A stretch of 64,000 nt of DNA from Schizochytrium sp. TIO01 (lineage: Eukaryota; Sar; Bigyra; Thraustochytrida; Thraustochytriidae). The stretch is taken from assembly GCA_004764695.1 (NCBI GenBank), contig SMSO01000037.1, positions 542,247 through 606,246 of the forward strand, given 5' to 3'. A program made the position numbers and the translations under genes. Below are positions 21,169 through 31,290 of the stretch, one piece after another (the first letter of the stretch is position 1; every line of letters starts with the position of its first letter). The notes beneath the pieces are model-generated. The model was not told the origin of the DNA and did no database searches. It saw nothing but the letters and a program-made list of their open reading frames with translations.

Positions 21169-22797
21169 ATGTCAGACGAAGAGACACCGAAGTCGGCTCT
21201 GGCCGAAAATGGCGTAGACGCTACGGCAAGCGAGGTCCACGGCAATGAAACAAATGTTCGGGAAACATCCAAAGATGCGAAAGAACACTCCTCTAACGCG
21301 AATGACTCGGTAAAGGAAGGCAGCATGGTGAAAGAGCCACAACATGTTGCTGAAAAAAATGCCACCGAAGAGGTGGAGACAAACTCGCAGAAAATCCTCC
21401 AAAATCAGGCACCCAAAAGCCATGGCCATGAAGCAATTGTTGAACCTGCGAATGGTCACCCAGCAAGTGCTTCGAAAAAGGAGACGGTGCCATACTTGAA
21501 GAAACTACTTTCGGTTGCGAAGAGGTCAATCGATGATCTAAAGCGGAAGCTGCAGCAGAAGGACGATAGTATTGCGGAGTATAAGAGGCAAAGTGAGACT
21601 CTCCAAGAGCAGCTTGAACGTGTTAAAGATCTTACTAGACGTGCCCAACGTAGAATTGAGGAGCTGGAGGGAAAACTTGAGGACTTTCAAGGAGAATCAC
21701 AAGAACCAGGATGCCCTATTGCGACTCGTCTTCGAGTAAAAGATGAAGCTGCCAATATCGTGTGGTGTCTAGTTGAAACGTCACCGGGCGTGACGGAATG
21801 GGTTGAGGAAGAAGAGGTTTATGATCGAGTCGGAACAACCAGTACACCATTTCCTATGCCATCTCTCTCACTAACTGTGGACGAGTCCTCGACCCTTGCA
21901 ATGAAAGAGGCTCAGGTGACTCAAGAACTCGAGGAGCTTCGTGACAAATTCCGTAAATATAAAATGAAGGCAGAAATGAATTTGAAACGCAAGGATGCTG
22001 AGGTGACGCGTCTATCGGAAAATAACCTCAAGTACAAGCAACATAATATTACTGGTCATGACTATTACTCACAATTGGAATACTCACGGCGCGAGATTGA
22101 GAAATTATCAAAGGCTCTTGACGAATCTGCTGCCGAAGCTGCAGCTTTGCGAAAGCGCAATCAAGATCTTGACCGTAAGCTTCGGGACGTAGATGCAGAT
22201 CAGCAAGCGTTACTGAAGCGAATTCAATACCTTGAGAATGTCGATGCGAACGGAGAGGCTGGAGAACATCGTGGCCGAAGAGTCTCCCGGTCCAACTCAA
22301 GTGGAGTATTTGAAGTAGAAACTGGAAGCAGTAAGCATCATGCTGGAGGTCGGCGAAACTCTGAACTCACAGCAGAAAACAATGCATTGTTAGAGAAACA
22401 TTATAATCTACTGGAGCAACATGCGAAATTGCGAGATGAGTACGATAAATTTCGTGAACACGCCCGAGCCCTGCTTGAGAGTAAAACTTCACAAGATAAC
22501 CATGGAAATGACGCAAATGGATCACACTTGTCGTCTCCTGCCTTGTCCCCTGCTTCATCTTCCGTAATTGAGCAGGCTGCAGCAGCAACTCAAGCGGCGA
22601 CAGAGCGAGAGTATATCAAGAATATTTTCATTAAGTACCTCTGTGCTGGTGAGGGTCCTGAGAAAGAGACTATTGAAGCTGCGCTGGCAACGGCTCTTCG
22701 GTTTAGTCCTGACCAGGTCAAAATGGTGCAAGACCAGAAGTCACATGCGGCGTTAGCTCATGCTGCAACAAGTGGTTTTAGCCGTCTTTTTTTTTGA
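21169..22797 (+). CDS. GRIP-domain golgin
   Basis: A 542-aa coiled-coil protein with a C-terminal GRIP domain, which binds Arl1-GTP and places golgins on trans-Golgi membranes to tether vesicles. Residues 1-105 are acidic and probably disordered. Coiled-coil stretches run roughly 108-180, 255-365 and 400-440, rich in Leu, Glu and Lys. The GRIP domain is at ~478-527: EREYIKNIFIKYLCAG, then AALATALRFSPDQVKMVQDQ, which carries the invariant Tyr and the YxKNxxxKYL pattern. It is shorter than most animal GRIP golgins and near GCC1 in size. The start is an ATG. The stop is only 30 bp from the convergent WDR27 stop, so the two 3' UTRs must overlap. Confidence 0.9.
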   Translation: MSDEETPKSALAENGVDATASEVHGNETNVRETSKDAKEHSSNANDSVKEGSMVKEPQHVAEKNATEEVETNSQKILQNQAPKSHGHEAIVEPANGHPASASKKETVPYLKKLLSVAKRSIDDLKRKLQQKDDSIAEYKRQSETLQEQLERVKDLTRRAQRRIEELEGKLEDFQGESQEPGCPIATRLRVKDEAANIVWCLVETSPGVTEWVEEEEVYDRVGTTSTPFPMPSLSLTVDESSTLAMKEAQVTQELEELRDKFRKYKMKAEMNLKRKDAEVTRLSENNLKYKQHNITGHDYYSQLEYSRREIEKLSKALDESAAEAAALRKRNQDLDRKLRDVDADQQALLKRIQYLENVDANGEAGEHRGRRVSRSNSSGVFEVETGSSKHHAGGRRNSELTAENNALLEKHYNLLEQHAKLRDEYDKFREHARALLESKTSQDNHGNDANGSHLSSPALSPASSSVIEQAAAATQAATEREYIKNIFIKYLCAGEGPEKETIEAALATALRFSPDQVKMVQDQKSHAALAHAATSGFSRLFF

Positions 22798-22827
22798 CCT
22801 CCAGTTCTGGACTTTTCTCATTCTTAA

Positions 22828-25713
22828 TTAACCTGTAGCAAAACATCTGACATGCCCATCGTAACTTGCAGTAGCAAGGTATGGCAGTATGGGGTGGAAG
22901 GATACATCTGAGACGGTGTCTCGGTGTGGTTTCCAGTTTCGTGCAAGAACTGCTCCTGTGCGCACATCATAAATATAGCATGAGTTGTCTTCAGAGCCGG
23001 TTGCAACATAACGCATACATGGGCTGATACTAACACCTAGCATCTGTACCCGATTTTGATGACCTTGCAGCTTTTGGATTGCATTACGTTGCCGAAGATC
23101 CCACAACAGCAATGTTCCGCCTTCAGAAGTTGAGCTTGTGACAAACATATCAAAGGCTCCAGGCGGGTGGGCCCCATGGAGAGCATGTGTTGGCAGGGCA
23201 ATTGTGTGAGCAGCACGGTCCGCAAGGTGTGCAAATAATAATTGCTTCTCCATAGCAACGTCAATTATTACAAGGCTTCCGTCTGAACGACTTGTAAAAG
23301 CCAAATGCGAGTGAAAGGCATTAATGGCTGCTAGACTTAAGATTGACTTGGCAGATTTTTTGCAGTCCCATGATGCTACAAGCTCCTGATTAGCTGAACC
23401 TTGCCCAGCTTCAAGAACTGCTTTTTGCTTGTTTTTAACCCGCTGCGTATTAACGTCTTTGGAAGGCGCAATTGACCGCTCATCGATCTCGTATCGATGC
23501 ATGCGAACCTCGGACCCTGCGGTTAGAAGAACAAACTCATCAACGTAGTAAAACATGGCCTGGTTTACCTCTCTTATTTGCTGGCCTATTGATGGATGAG
23601 TTATAGATGACCTGCCTGGAGTGTGTGACAATGAGCTCGGGGTAGCGGAGGTAGACGAAGAAAATACAGCCACCGGGTGTGCAACTCCAGCTGACCATAT
23701 CCTTGCAGTACCATCAGCACCTCCTGTAAGTAGGAGCGGGCGATCGGGCATATTCGGAGCGCGAATTAAATTATTCAAATAACTGAAGTCAATCGAATGT
23801 ACTTTACCCTGATGCCCCATGAAACTTGCTCCATCTCCTTTGAATTTGCTTAGTGGAAGTCTAATTGCGCGCGCCGCACCATCATTACCACATGTGGCTA
23901 GCATGCTACCATCTAACGAATATTTGACTTTGGTGACCGCTCCTTGATGCATGAGTTTTTGATGAACATCATCGGGCAGGGGAAGAGGACGATCAATAAC
24001 GGGACAATCGCATGGATAGGAAGGGATCTCCTTAGCTCGAGCCCGTAAAACTTCTGAAACGCCCCTGGATACTTTTGAACGTTTTTCCTGAGCTGTTGTA
24101 CGGAAAAGCGAGCGTACTTGCGGTGGTGTGCCGTAACCAGAGGAGCGTATCTTTTTGTGAAAGGTTACTGGCTTGTCTAGTACTTGATTTCCACTTGAGT
24201 TTGTCCGACGACTGGAAGAGCCACTTGATTTGCTTGTTTGAGATTGCTTGACTGCATGGATCTTGGATCTTGACTTGCAGCGCAATGCTGACTTCTCAGG
24301 AGGATCACTGCTTGGAAAGACGCTGAGCTCAGCATCCTCATCATTAAAAGATGATATCGAACGTTCATCCTCATCGTCCTCAGCCCGGTTAATCCGGGCG
24401 CAAGATGCCTTTCCACCTGTACATGACTCTTGACGAGAGAGTACAGAGTCTTTCTGGACCGTGAGGCTCTTGTGTGCCAACTTTCGTTGCGCGGATTTAA
24501 TTCTCTGGAATATGGGATCTCGGTGCACCAAAATATCACTACCAAAGCAAGACAACGATACTAGCCAGCCGAGACTCCAGATAGGAAATCTTCCAGTAGC
24601 GACATCTTCATAGAACGGATAGTCATAGACTACCTGTTGATTAACTGCATCGAAAAACCACCCAACGGGACGCAAAACTAAAGCTTATGAAATCATGATT
24701 CCATTCAACATTCAAAGTACTAGCTTGTATATCAAATTGGCTCTCATCATGGGTGCAATATAAATTCCCTTCATAGTACTTCTCCATAGTGCTTGGCCTC
24801 ATCTCTACGAGTACAAAGGCTCCAGACTCGCCACTCATACAAAATGCCCCATCCCATACCCCAAGTGATATTGGAATACTGGAGTCTGAGAATGGGTTAT
24901 TGATGCGACATAAGACTCGCCCAAGTTGACAATCCCACAAATAGCATATACCATCTTCACTCGCGAAAATGACTGATACCAACGCGGAGGCTCCAGGCAG
25001 AGACGTAAATTGGGCGTCTGCAATTAACTCTTTTGCATCGTCACATGTAAGCCATGTGGGTTTAGTGTCACAAGCACAAAGTGTCTGGATCTGTGTGTCG
25101 ATGCAGATGGCCACGTGCCCCCCTGGGAAACACCTTAATTTGCTAGCCGCCACAAAGGAATTCGAAGCTTTCTTTTCGTAGAAATGAGTCCATTGCCCTT
25201 GGTTGTTTGCCCGCCAACCTTGGAGAGCCTCCTCAGAAAGTGTCCAGATCTCCTTTCCACAAAAAGTGATGCTTAAAAGCAGGCAACGATGACCTCGAAA
25301 AGTAAATACATCTGTTGGTGGATATTCCTCAACCTCGTCAAGGTTCGAGGAGTCCACCTCTGCATCATTGGTGTCACAGTCCCATACTGTGATGCTTGTT
25401 GCATTGGCAGAGGCAGCTGCAACGGTTCTGAAAACCACGATAAATCACACCAAAAATGAGTTCATGTTGATGAACAAGCATCGGAAACTTACCCAATGGG
25501 GTGTCGCGACAAGTGTTGTGACACGCAATGTCACACGAGCAGCATAAATTTCACAGATTTCAATCAAATAAGGAAAGACGTTAGCTTCCGAAACTTTTCC
25601 CGTGACCTCGCCCATCACGAAGCCTTGTTTCCTTTCTCCCTAATAACTTACCTGTATCCACACACAATTGTCGACACCACCTGTGGCCCTCCGCTCAGCC
25701 TTGGTGAGCCCAT
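22828..25713 (-). CDS. WDR27: WDR27-like WD40 repeat protein (3 exons)
   Basis: A WD40 protein of about 880 aa. The C-terminus (GTLLLWDLRQRNAIQKLQGH, ISPCMRYVATGSEDNSCYIY, DTVSDVSFHPILPYLATASY) matches WDR27, a conserved protein of poorly known function. Exon 1 is 25713-25652: ATG, 62 nt, donor GTAAGT. A 224-nt intron ends in TTTTCAG, and exon 2 starts at 25427; the join reads GYRTVAAASANATSITVWDC with correct phase. Near 24660-24715 the frame shifts by one base between exon 2 and the long last exon that starts around RPVGWFFDAV. A 43-nt GT-AG intron (24710-24668 or nearby) would restore the frame, but a one-base sequence error or real frameshift would too. A Ser/Lys-rich insertion lies between the two propeller halves. 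The gene shares a 355-bp divergent promoter with HIRA. Confidence 0.85.
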
Positions 25714-26068
25714 CTCTTTCGAGGGTGCTCAAGAAAGGTTTTGATTATTGTTTTATAGCTTGTTCTACAATTTCGCTTTTCGTCACCGGAAACTTTGTTA
25801 TAGTCCATTTACAAGATATAATCGCCTGTATAATCGCCTATAGTAAATGTTTGCATAAAGTAGGTTATTATATCCTTAAGTGAGATATTTAAAGCACAAG
25901 AGGAATATAGCTCAACTACGGCCTAATGAAAATAAAAAAAATCATGTGACTAAACCATCAAATTCTCAACCACGGGTGGCACCTTGAGGCGTCTCAAGGT
26001 AGCGCTCCGGGCGACACAACAAGGAAAAAACCTGAGTGCATAAACACTGCACTGTGAAAGGCTGCGAT
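25714..26068. promoter_or_regulatory. Shared divergent promoter, WDR27 / HIRA
   Basis: Only 355 bp separate the two start codons. The stretch is AT-rich in its middle (25780-25960) and has no open frame worth calling. A bidirectional promoter is inferred from the gene layout. Confidence 0.55.
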
Positions 26069-29000
26069 ATGTCGCTCTTCCTCGCACGGCCTGACTGCGT
26101 TGGGCATTTCCAAAAGGATGGCAAGAGTGAGTTTGCAAAAGATGGCTAACGACAGCTACATCTCATGGACGATTTTTTTGCTATCTGGTCCGTTTCTGTT
26201 CCTTCATTAAAGTTTGGCGAATGGATTGTCTACCCTGAAGCCTTTATCTCTGTTTCTTGTTTGCATGTTTTTACACTTGTAGTGGCAACGCTGTAGAAAA
26301 TATTGTATCAGTCGTCTCTCAGGGGGAGCAAAAGGAACGCTATGAGCGAGACATTTGTTGACTGTGTTCCGATTCAACTGGCATGGAGTACTAACAACGA
26401 AAGAAACCCTTTTCATATTTTCTATCAATCCGTGTGTTTCTTTAACTGTGTAACTGCGTGTATTCTGGCCGATTGTGGTCTTTGAAATGATATCTTTGCT
26501 ATTAACGTGAACACAGCTCGCATGAAGATCCAAGCTCTGGGCGTCTCGCCAGATGGGAAAAGGCTAGCAACTGCAGGTGGAGGTAAGTAGCGATGTACTA
26601 GAAACTTGATTTATGAGCAAATTGGTCAGATAATATCGGAATTGGCTGAGAACTGGCAATTGAAGCAGAATAACATTAGAAGGAAACTAACACTGACAAG
26701 GTTTGACACATAGACAACAAAACTAAAATTTGGGACATTGAGGCCTTTTCAAAGAATGGGTCGGGTGATAGTTTGGAATCCACAAGCCTTCTTTGGTCTG
26801 GGTCAACTGAGAATGAAACAAGAGTTTTGCAATGGTCTCCCGACGGACACTTTCTCGCTTCTGGCGACGCTATGGGGCTCGTTATGCTTTATACACAACA
26901 ACCTCATAACCAAAATGGTTTATATAACAGCTTTGACAAGGATGCAAAAAACAATCGAGAAACATGGAAATGCATAGCAACTTTCCGTGGGCACAACATG
27001 GATATCACGGGCTTGTCGTGGGCACCCGGAAGCAATATGGTAGCGTCATCAAGTATTGACAATTGTATTCGTATCTGGTCTGTGCGCGAAGAGATGAGAA
27101 CTCGCAGTTTCAATCTCATTGAAGCAGATTCAATTGCGACACTCAAGGGGCATTCTGGTTGGGTCATGGGTGTAGCTTGGGATCCCGTAGGGCGCTATAT
27201 TGCAAGTGTTGGCAATAATCATGTAATTCTTTGGCGCTGCGGAGACTGGAAATGTGAAACCCGTATCAAAGGGCCTTTTCAAGAAGGCGAATGTCAGGAC
27301 ATGCGCAAATTCCTCTCCTGGTCACCAGATGGCGTGTTTTTGTCTATGTCTCATGCATACGACGAGCCACGCAATGTTGGTTATGTAATTGAAAGGAACA
27401 AGTGGAAAGATCAAGAGTCTTCAGTGCGCCTTGTGGGTCATAGTGCTCCCATCACCTGTTGCAGTTTCAGCCCTTGCATATACTCGCATGGCGCGGAAAA
27501 ACCGAAATCCACCATTTGCGCGATTGCCTGTGAAAAATCAACTATGACGCTATGGACTCCAGGTCATAACCGTCCGTTGCTCATTCTGCGCAAAGTTTTT
27601 GACCGCAGTAAAGTTCAAGACATGGGCTGGTCAGGTGACGGCTCTGTGCTGATTTTCTGCTCTTCAGATGGTTTAATTGCTTGTCTGCAATGCCGTAGTC
27701 TTCAATCGCATGAACTGATTGGTTCGGCAATTTCCAAAGCAGAATTGACAGAGCTTTTGAACGAATACTACGGCGAAGAGGATCTACGTCAGTCTCAACC
27801 AAGTATTCCTGAAACCCCACTCCAATTCCAGTTGGAGAATCGTGCCAAGGGTGTTGCAGAGCCCGCCACGCCATCCGATGTAACCACCAATGGGAGCCCT
27901 ACCCAAATCTCAAATTCACACGTAAATACGTTAACCAGTGTAAGCGCATCCAGTCTTGCAAGTACAGGGAAACCATCCCAGACTGAGGTTGTCACTGCAA
28001 ATGGAAAACGTCGAATTACCCCAGTGGCACTAAGTAGTACACAAGCAAGTATGGGAACGAGTACTCAACCAAACGTTCTTGTTCCTCGACGTCGTAACGA
28101 GGTAGTGCGCCCTCCAAGTCCATTATCTGCGCGCATGCCTCAAGGTGAGGTGAGCTCGTCACTATCTGGCAACGGTGAGCAGGCTTCGTCAGCAATGGTG
28201 AGCTCAACTACTTTGCTCAGCTCACCTCCTTCTTCAACGACAATTCAGAATGACACTTTGGTGGATACAACGTCTGCACCCACAGGAACAGGAGCTGTTG
28301 GAGCAGCAAAGGACAATGCGATAACTGATACTCAACTCAGTGAACCTAGAGTAGCTGCAACGCCTGTTCCAGTATCCAGTCGTCATAGCTCACTGCACCG
28401 CTTGGTTGTGGTCTCAAAAGAGGACAATATTAATGAGCGCGATCGTATTTTGCGCAGCGCAAAACGAGGTCGGGTCTGGGCCACTCGCTGCTTTCACCCA
28501 CAAGGATCTGGGCAGTTGAAAATCCAGATTCGACGCGTCAAAACAAAGCCATTGTTTGGTCAGGCTGACACGAAAGCTCAAGGGCGAATGGAGTCTCTAT
28601 TGACACTTTCAGAAAGTGCAGGAAAGTCTAGCTGGACATCAACTGTCCGCGGACGGGTTTGTGCTGCTGTTTCAAATGATGTGTTCACTGCTTGTGCAAC
28701 CCGAGATAACGATCTCTGTCTCTTTGGTATTGCAGGTGAAATGCTTCTTCCGCCTATTCGTCTACCAGCTCGGGTTGCAAACTTGGCTTCAGGAGGTCCA
28801 GGGAGTCCGTTCCTCGGCTGTGTTACGTGCGACGGTAGACTTCGTATCTGGAACGTTACAACACTGACAGCGATGGTGATGGACGTGCCGCTAGATCCTC
28901 TTTGGGCACGCCTTTCATCTACACGCCCACGCAGGATGGTGCTGCGCTCTCTTGTACCAGCTATCTCGCGTTTCACTACAGACAAATCCCGTGGCGAAGG

Positions 29001-30000
29001 TATGGGTATTTTGGCTGGTCTTGAGGATCCTAAGGAGCGCAACGGTCCTGGCTCCCAAGAAGATGACCTTTCGCAGGACCAGGAACTGGAGGAAACCTTA
29101 GATGACGATGGTGATGAGGATGATGACTCAAGTGCTAGCGAAGGAGAAGGTATTGATGATGATAGTGATGCAGACGATGCAATAAGCGAAAATGGAGTTC
29201 AGGATAAGGCTGCAGACACTGAGGATATTCTTGCAACCTCAACAATTGCCGCGTTTGGTTTGTCTCCAGAAGGTGTGGCGATCCTAATTTTTGCAAAGGA
29301 CGAATCATTTGGCTACCGTGAGGAATGTGCTGCGTTTGCCTATGAAGACAAAATGCATGTATGGGTCCGCGTTGCAGATATCGAAGAGTTTACGAACTCT
29401 GAGTTTTATAGTACTCTGTCTTTCAGTTTGAATGCGCAAGATGCGCAGGTCCTTGCTTCCTTGCGTCAGACAACACTCGAGGTTGGACGAGAGGCCGGGT
29501 TGAGCATCTCGGAACCTCATGTGCGTGCCCGAGAGCTTGCTTCGTTGAATCGTACGACAGAGAACTTTTCTAAGTTCACGGCAAGTCGTCATGCTGAAGC
29601 CTTGCAGAATGCTGCGATGGTGCTACAACGTCCTGCGGAATACAAAAAATGGCTTGGAGTTTACGCTCGTCAGTTGGCTTCAGAAGGAGATGAAGCGAGG
29701 CTTTCTGCTCTCAGCCATGCCCTTTTGGGATCAAGCAAGAGTGCCTCTAACAGCAGGCTTCTGGACGCACTGTCCAAATCTGAACTAGCTTCAGCTTGGA
29801 AGCCTGACATGCTCGGAAGACAAGTTAACAAGCGTTCATTGTTATCCGAAGTGGTGGTTCCAGCCATTGCCTCCAACCGACAGCTTCAGCAGCTTGCAAC
29901 AGAAATTTCTCAAGCCTTGAAAAATCATTCTGATTCTATTTTGAATGAGCCTCTTTCCAGTAGCCAGCAGCAAACTAAACGCCTTCGTACAGATAATTAA
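26069..30000 (+). CDS. HIRA: HIRA histone H3.3 chaperone (3 exons)
   Basis: HIRA deposits histone H3.3/H4 into chromatin independently of replication, with ASF1 and partner subunits. Exons: 26069-26126, 26517-26582 and 26714-30000 (3411 nt, 1136 aa); introns of 390 and 131 nt with GTGAGT and GTAAGT donors, all phases consistent. The spliced N-terminus (MSLFLARPDCVGHFQKDGK, then MKIQALGVSPDGKRLATAGG) follows the HIRA start. WD40 repeats fill ~1-335: WSPDGHFLASGD, FRGHNMDITGLSWAPGS, LKGHSGWVMGVAWDPVGRYI, RKFLSWSPDGVFLSMSHAYD, FDRSKVQDMGWSGDG. The ASF1-binding B domain is visible as GKRRITPVAL near residue 473. The C-terminal Hira domain begins near 685 (FTACATRDNDLCLFGIAGE, MLLPPIRLPARVANL). 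An Asp/Glu-rich stretch lies at ~831-867. Everything upstream of 26714 is in two tiny exons. Confidence 0.95.
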
Positions 30001-30426
30001 ACAACGTAATCTCGAGCGTGCTTCTTTTCTTGTTTCTTATTTGCGTTGTAAGACCTTGTAAGAATGACCAACGATCTTATAAAATTAAGTTCACACAGAT
30101 TCTTGTCGTTTGCTCTGTGCCTTCTTTGGATCCCCATCCTGCAAAAGAAGAACAGCGAAAAATGTGTTTCAACAAATCACAAGAACTTGCGCCCTAAACA
30201 TTGAGAAACATCGTTTCAATATTTCGCGTTTTTTTTTTTTAAAGCAGGGCCGCCTTTCGGTATTACTATAAAGCTTTCACTACTGCTCTAGCTTGAAAGA
30301 TGTCATATCCTGAAAGGTGAGACGAGTTCAAACGACAACGTATTGGCAAAACCTGGAAAATTTGCAGAGTTTGATTAATCCAGATACTGCATCCTGGAAA
30401 CTATGTATTGATCAGGTGTGTTCTAT
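30001..30426. other. Convergent 3' intergenic region
   Basis: 426 bp between the HIRA stop and the stop of the unknown minus-strand gene. There is a T-run near 30230. No gene was seen. Confidence 0.55.
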
Positions 30427-31290
30427 TTAAGATAGGGTGTCTTCTGATGAAGGAAGGGGGGAACGTGGTCCCATTTCAGCTATTGATGGGTCGCTTGCAG
30501 CTTGGTGCATCTCCGTATCTTTATTAGCAATGAGCAGCTCTAACATTCTGGTCTCTTCATGGTATACAGCATCGCTTTGTGATGGCCGGAGCTTCCTACT
30601 ATGATATTTACTCATTGTGTGAAATTTACCTTCTCCGGAGTCGCTTCTGTCTGCTAAGACTTGTCCAGAGATCCTCCGGAAGCTTCTTTGAGCTTCATTT
30701 CGGAAACTTGTGACATGTGGATGGCGGGCCGATAAGTATACTGCATTGGGTTTGTCTCTCTCAAACTCAGCACTGTTGCTGTCCGCCATGCTTGTAGGTG
30801 ATTTGATTTGAAAAGAGCAGTTTAATGTATCTGCAGTGGTCTTACGACGCATGGAGCGGATAGATGCAGGCGCTGTTGATCGAAAAGACTGCTGGCGAAA
30901 AGACTGCTGGCGAAAAGACTGCTGAAGGGCAACTATGTTTTGACTGCTTCGATGGATAGGAAGTTTATTCATGGCTTCTTCTTCAAGCTTAGATTGACTT
31001 GTAGCAACTGTTTCCGAGACTGACTTATCTGAAAAAACACGTGGTGTCCAGTGACACAATCTTGCAATCCAACTACGTGGTCTTCGAACAACAGTTCCTT
31101 GCTGCCTCACAATAAATCCTGGGTCTGGAGCAACTACACCCATGAGATATATTGTAAAATTCACACAGGCAAATTCACCAGCATGAACTTTGCCTGGTGT
31201 TTTGTTTTCGACAAGTTTTTGAAGAGTGCTCCTCAGATTTTTTGATGTTCCTTCCCAGTTTTCGTGAAGAATACGAAAATGAGTGCTCAT
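30427..31290 (-). CDS. Unrecognised 287-aa protein
   Basis: No family was recognised. The start is an ATG at 31290 immediately after an in-frame TAG. The first ~90 residues look folded (VHAGEFACVNFTIYLMGVVA, then APDPGFIVRQQGT). The rest is Ser/Arg-rich and probably disordered, with three exact copies of the pentapeptide QQSFR near residues 125-140, encoded by a 15-bp tandem repeat at 30881-30925. On the same strand, open segments at 31505-31287 and 31726-31502 lie directly upstream and overlap one another by a few bases. They could be 5' exons of this gene, since candidate acceptors ending in TTTTCAG and CTTACAG are present, but no consistent splicing was found. Function unknown. Confidence 0.5.
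   Translation of the reverse strand: MSTHFRILHENWEGTSKNLRSTLQKLVENKTPGKVHAGEFACVNFTIYLMGVVAPDPGFIVRQQGTVVRRPRSWIARLCHWTPRVFSDKSVSETVATSQSKLEEEAMNKLPIHRSSQNIVALQQSFRQQSFRQQSFRSTAPASIRSMRRKTTADTLNCSFQIKSPTSMADSNSAEFERDKPNAVYLSARHPHVTSFRNEAQRSFRRISGQVLADRSDSGEGKFHTMSKYHSRKLRPSQSDAVYHEETRMLELLIANKDTEMHQAASDPSIAEMGPRSPLPSSEDTLS
30881..30925. repeat. 15-bp tandem repeat, three copies, in frame
   Basis: Three copies of a 15-bp unit inside the unknown gene code for QQSFR repeated three times. Recent slippage or duplication is likely because the DNA copies are nearly identical. Confidence 0.85.

Noticed and set aside
25490-25500. GTAAGT donor after CACCCCATTGG on the minus strand
   Set aside because: Using it needs an upstream exon interrupted by a stop; the donor at 25651 joins in phase to the same acceptor and follows an ATG.
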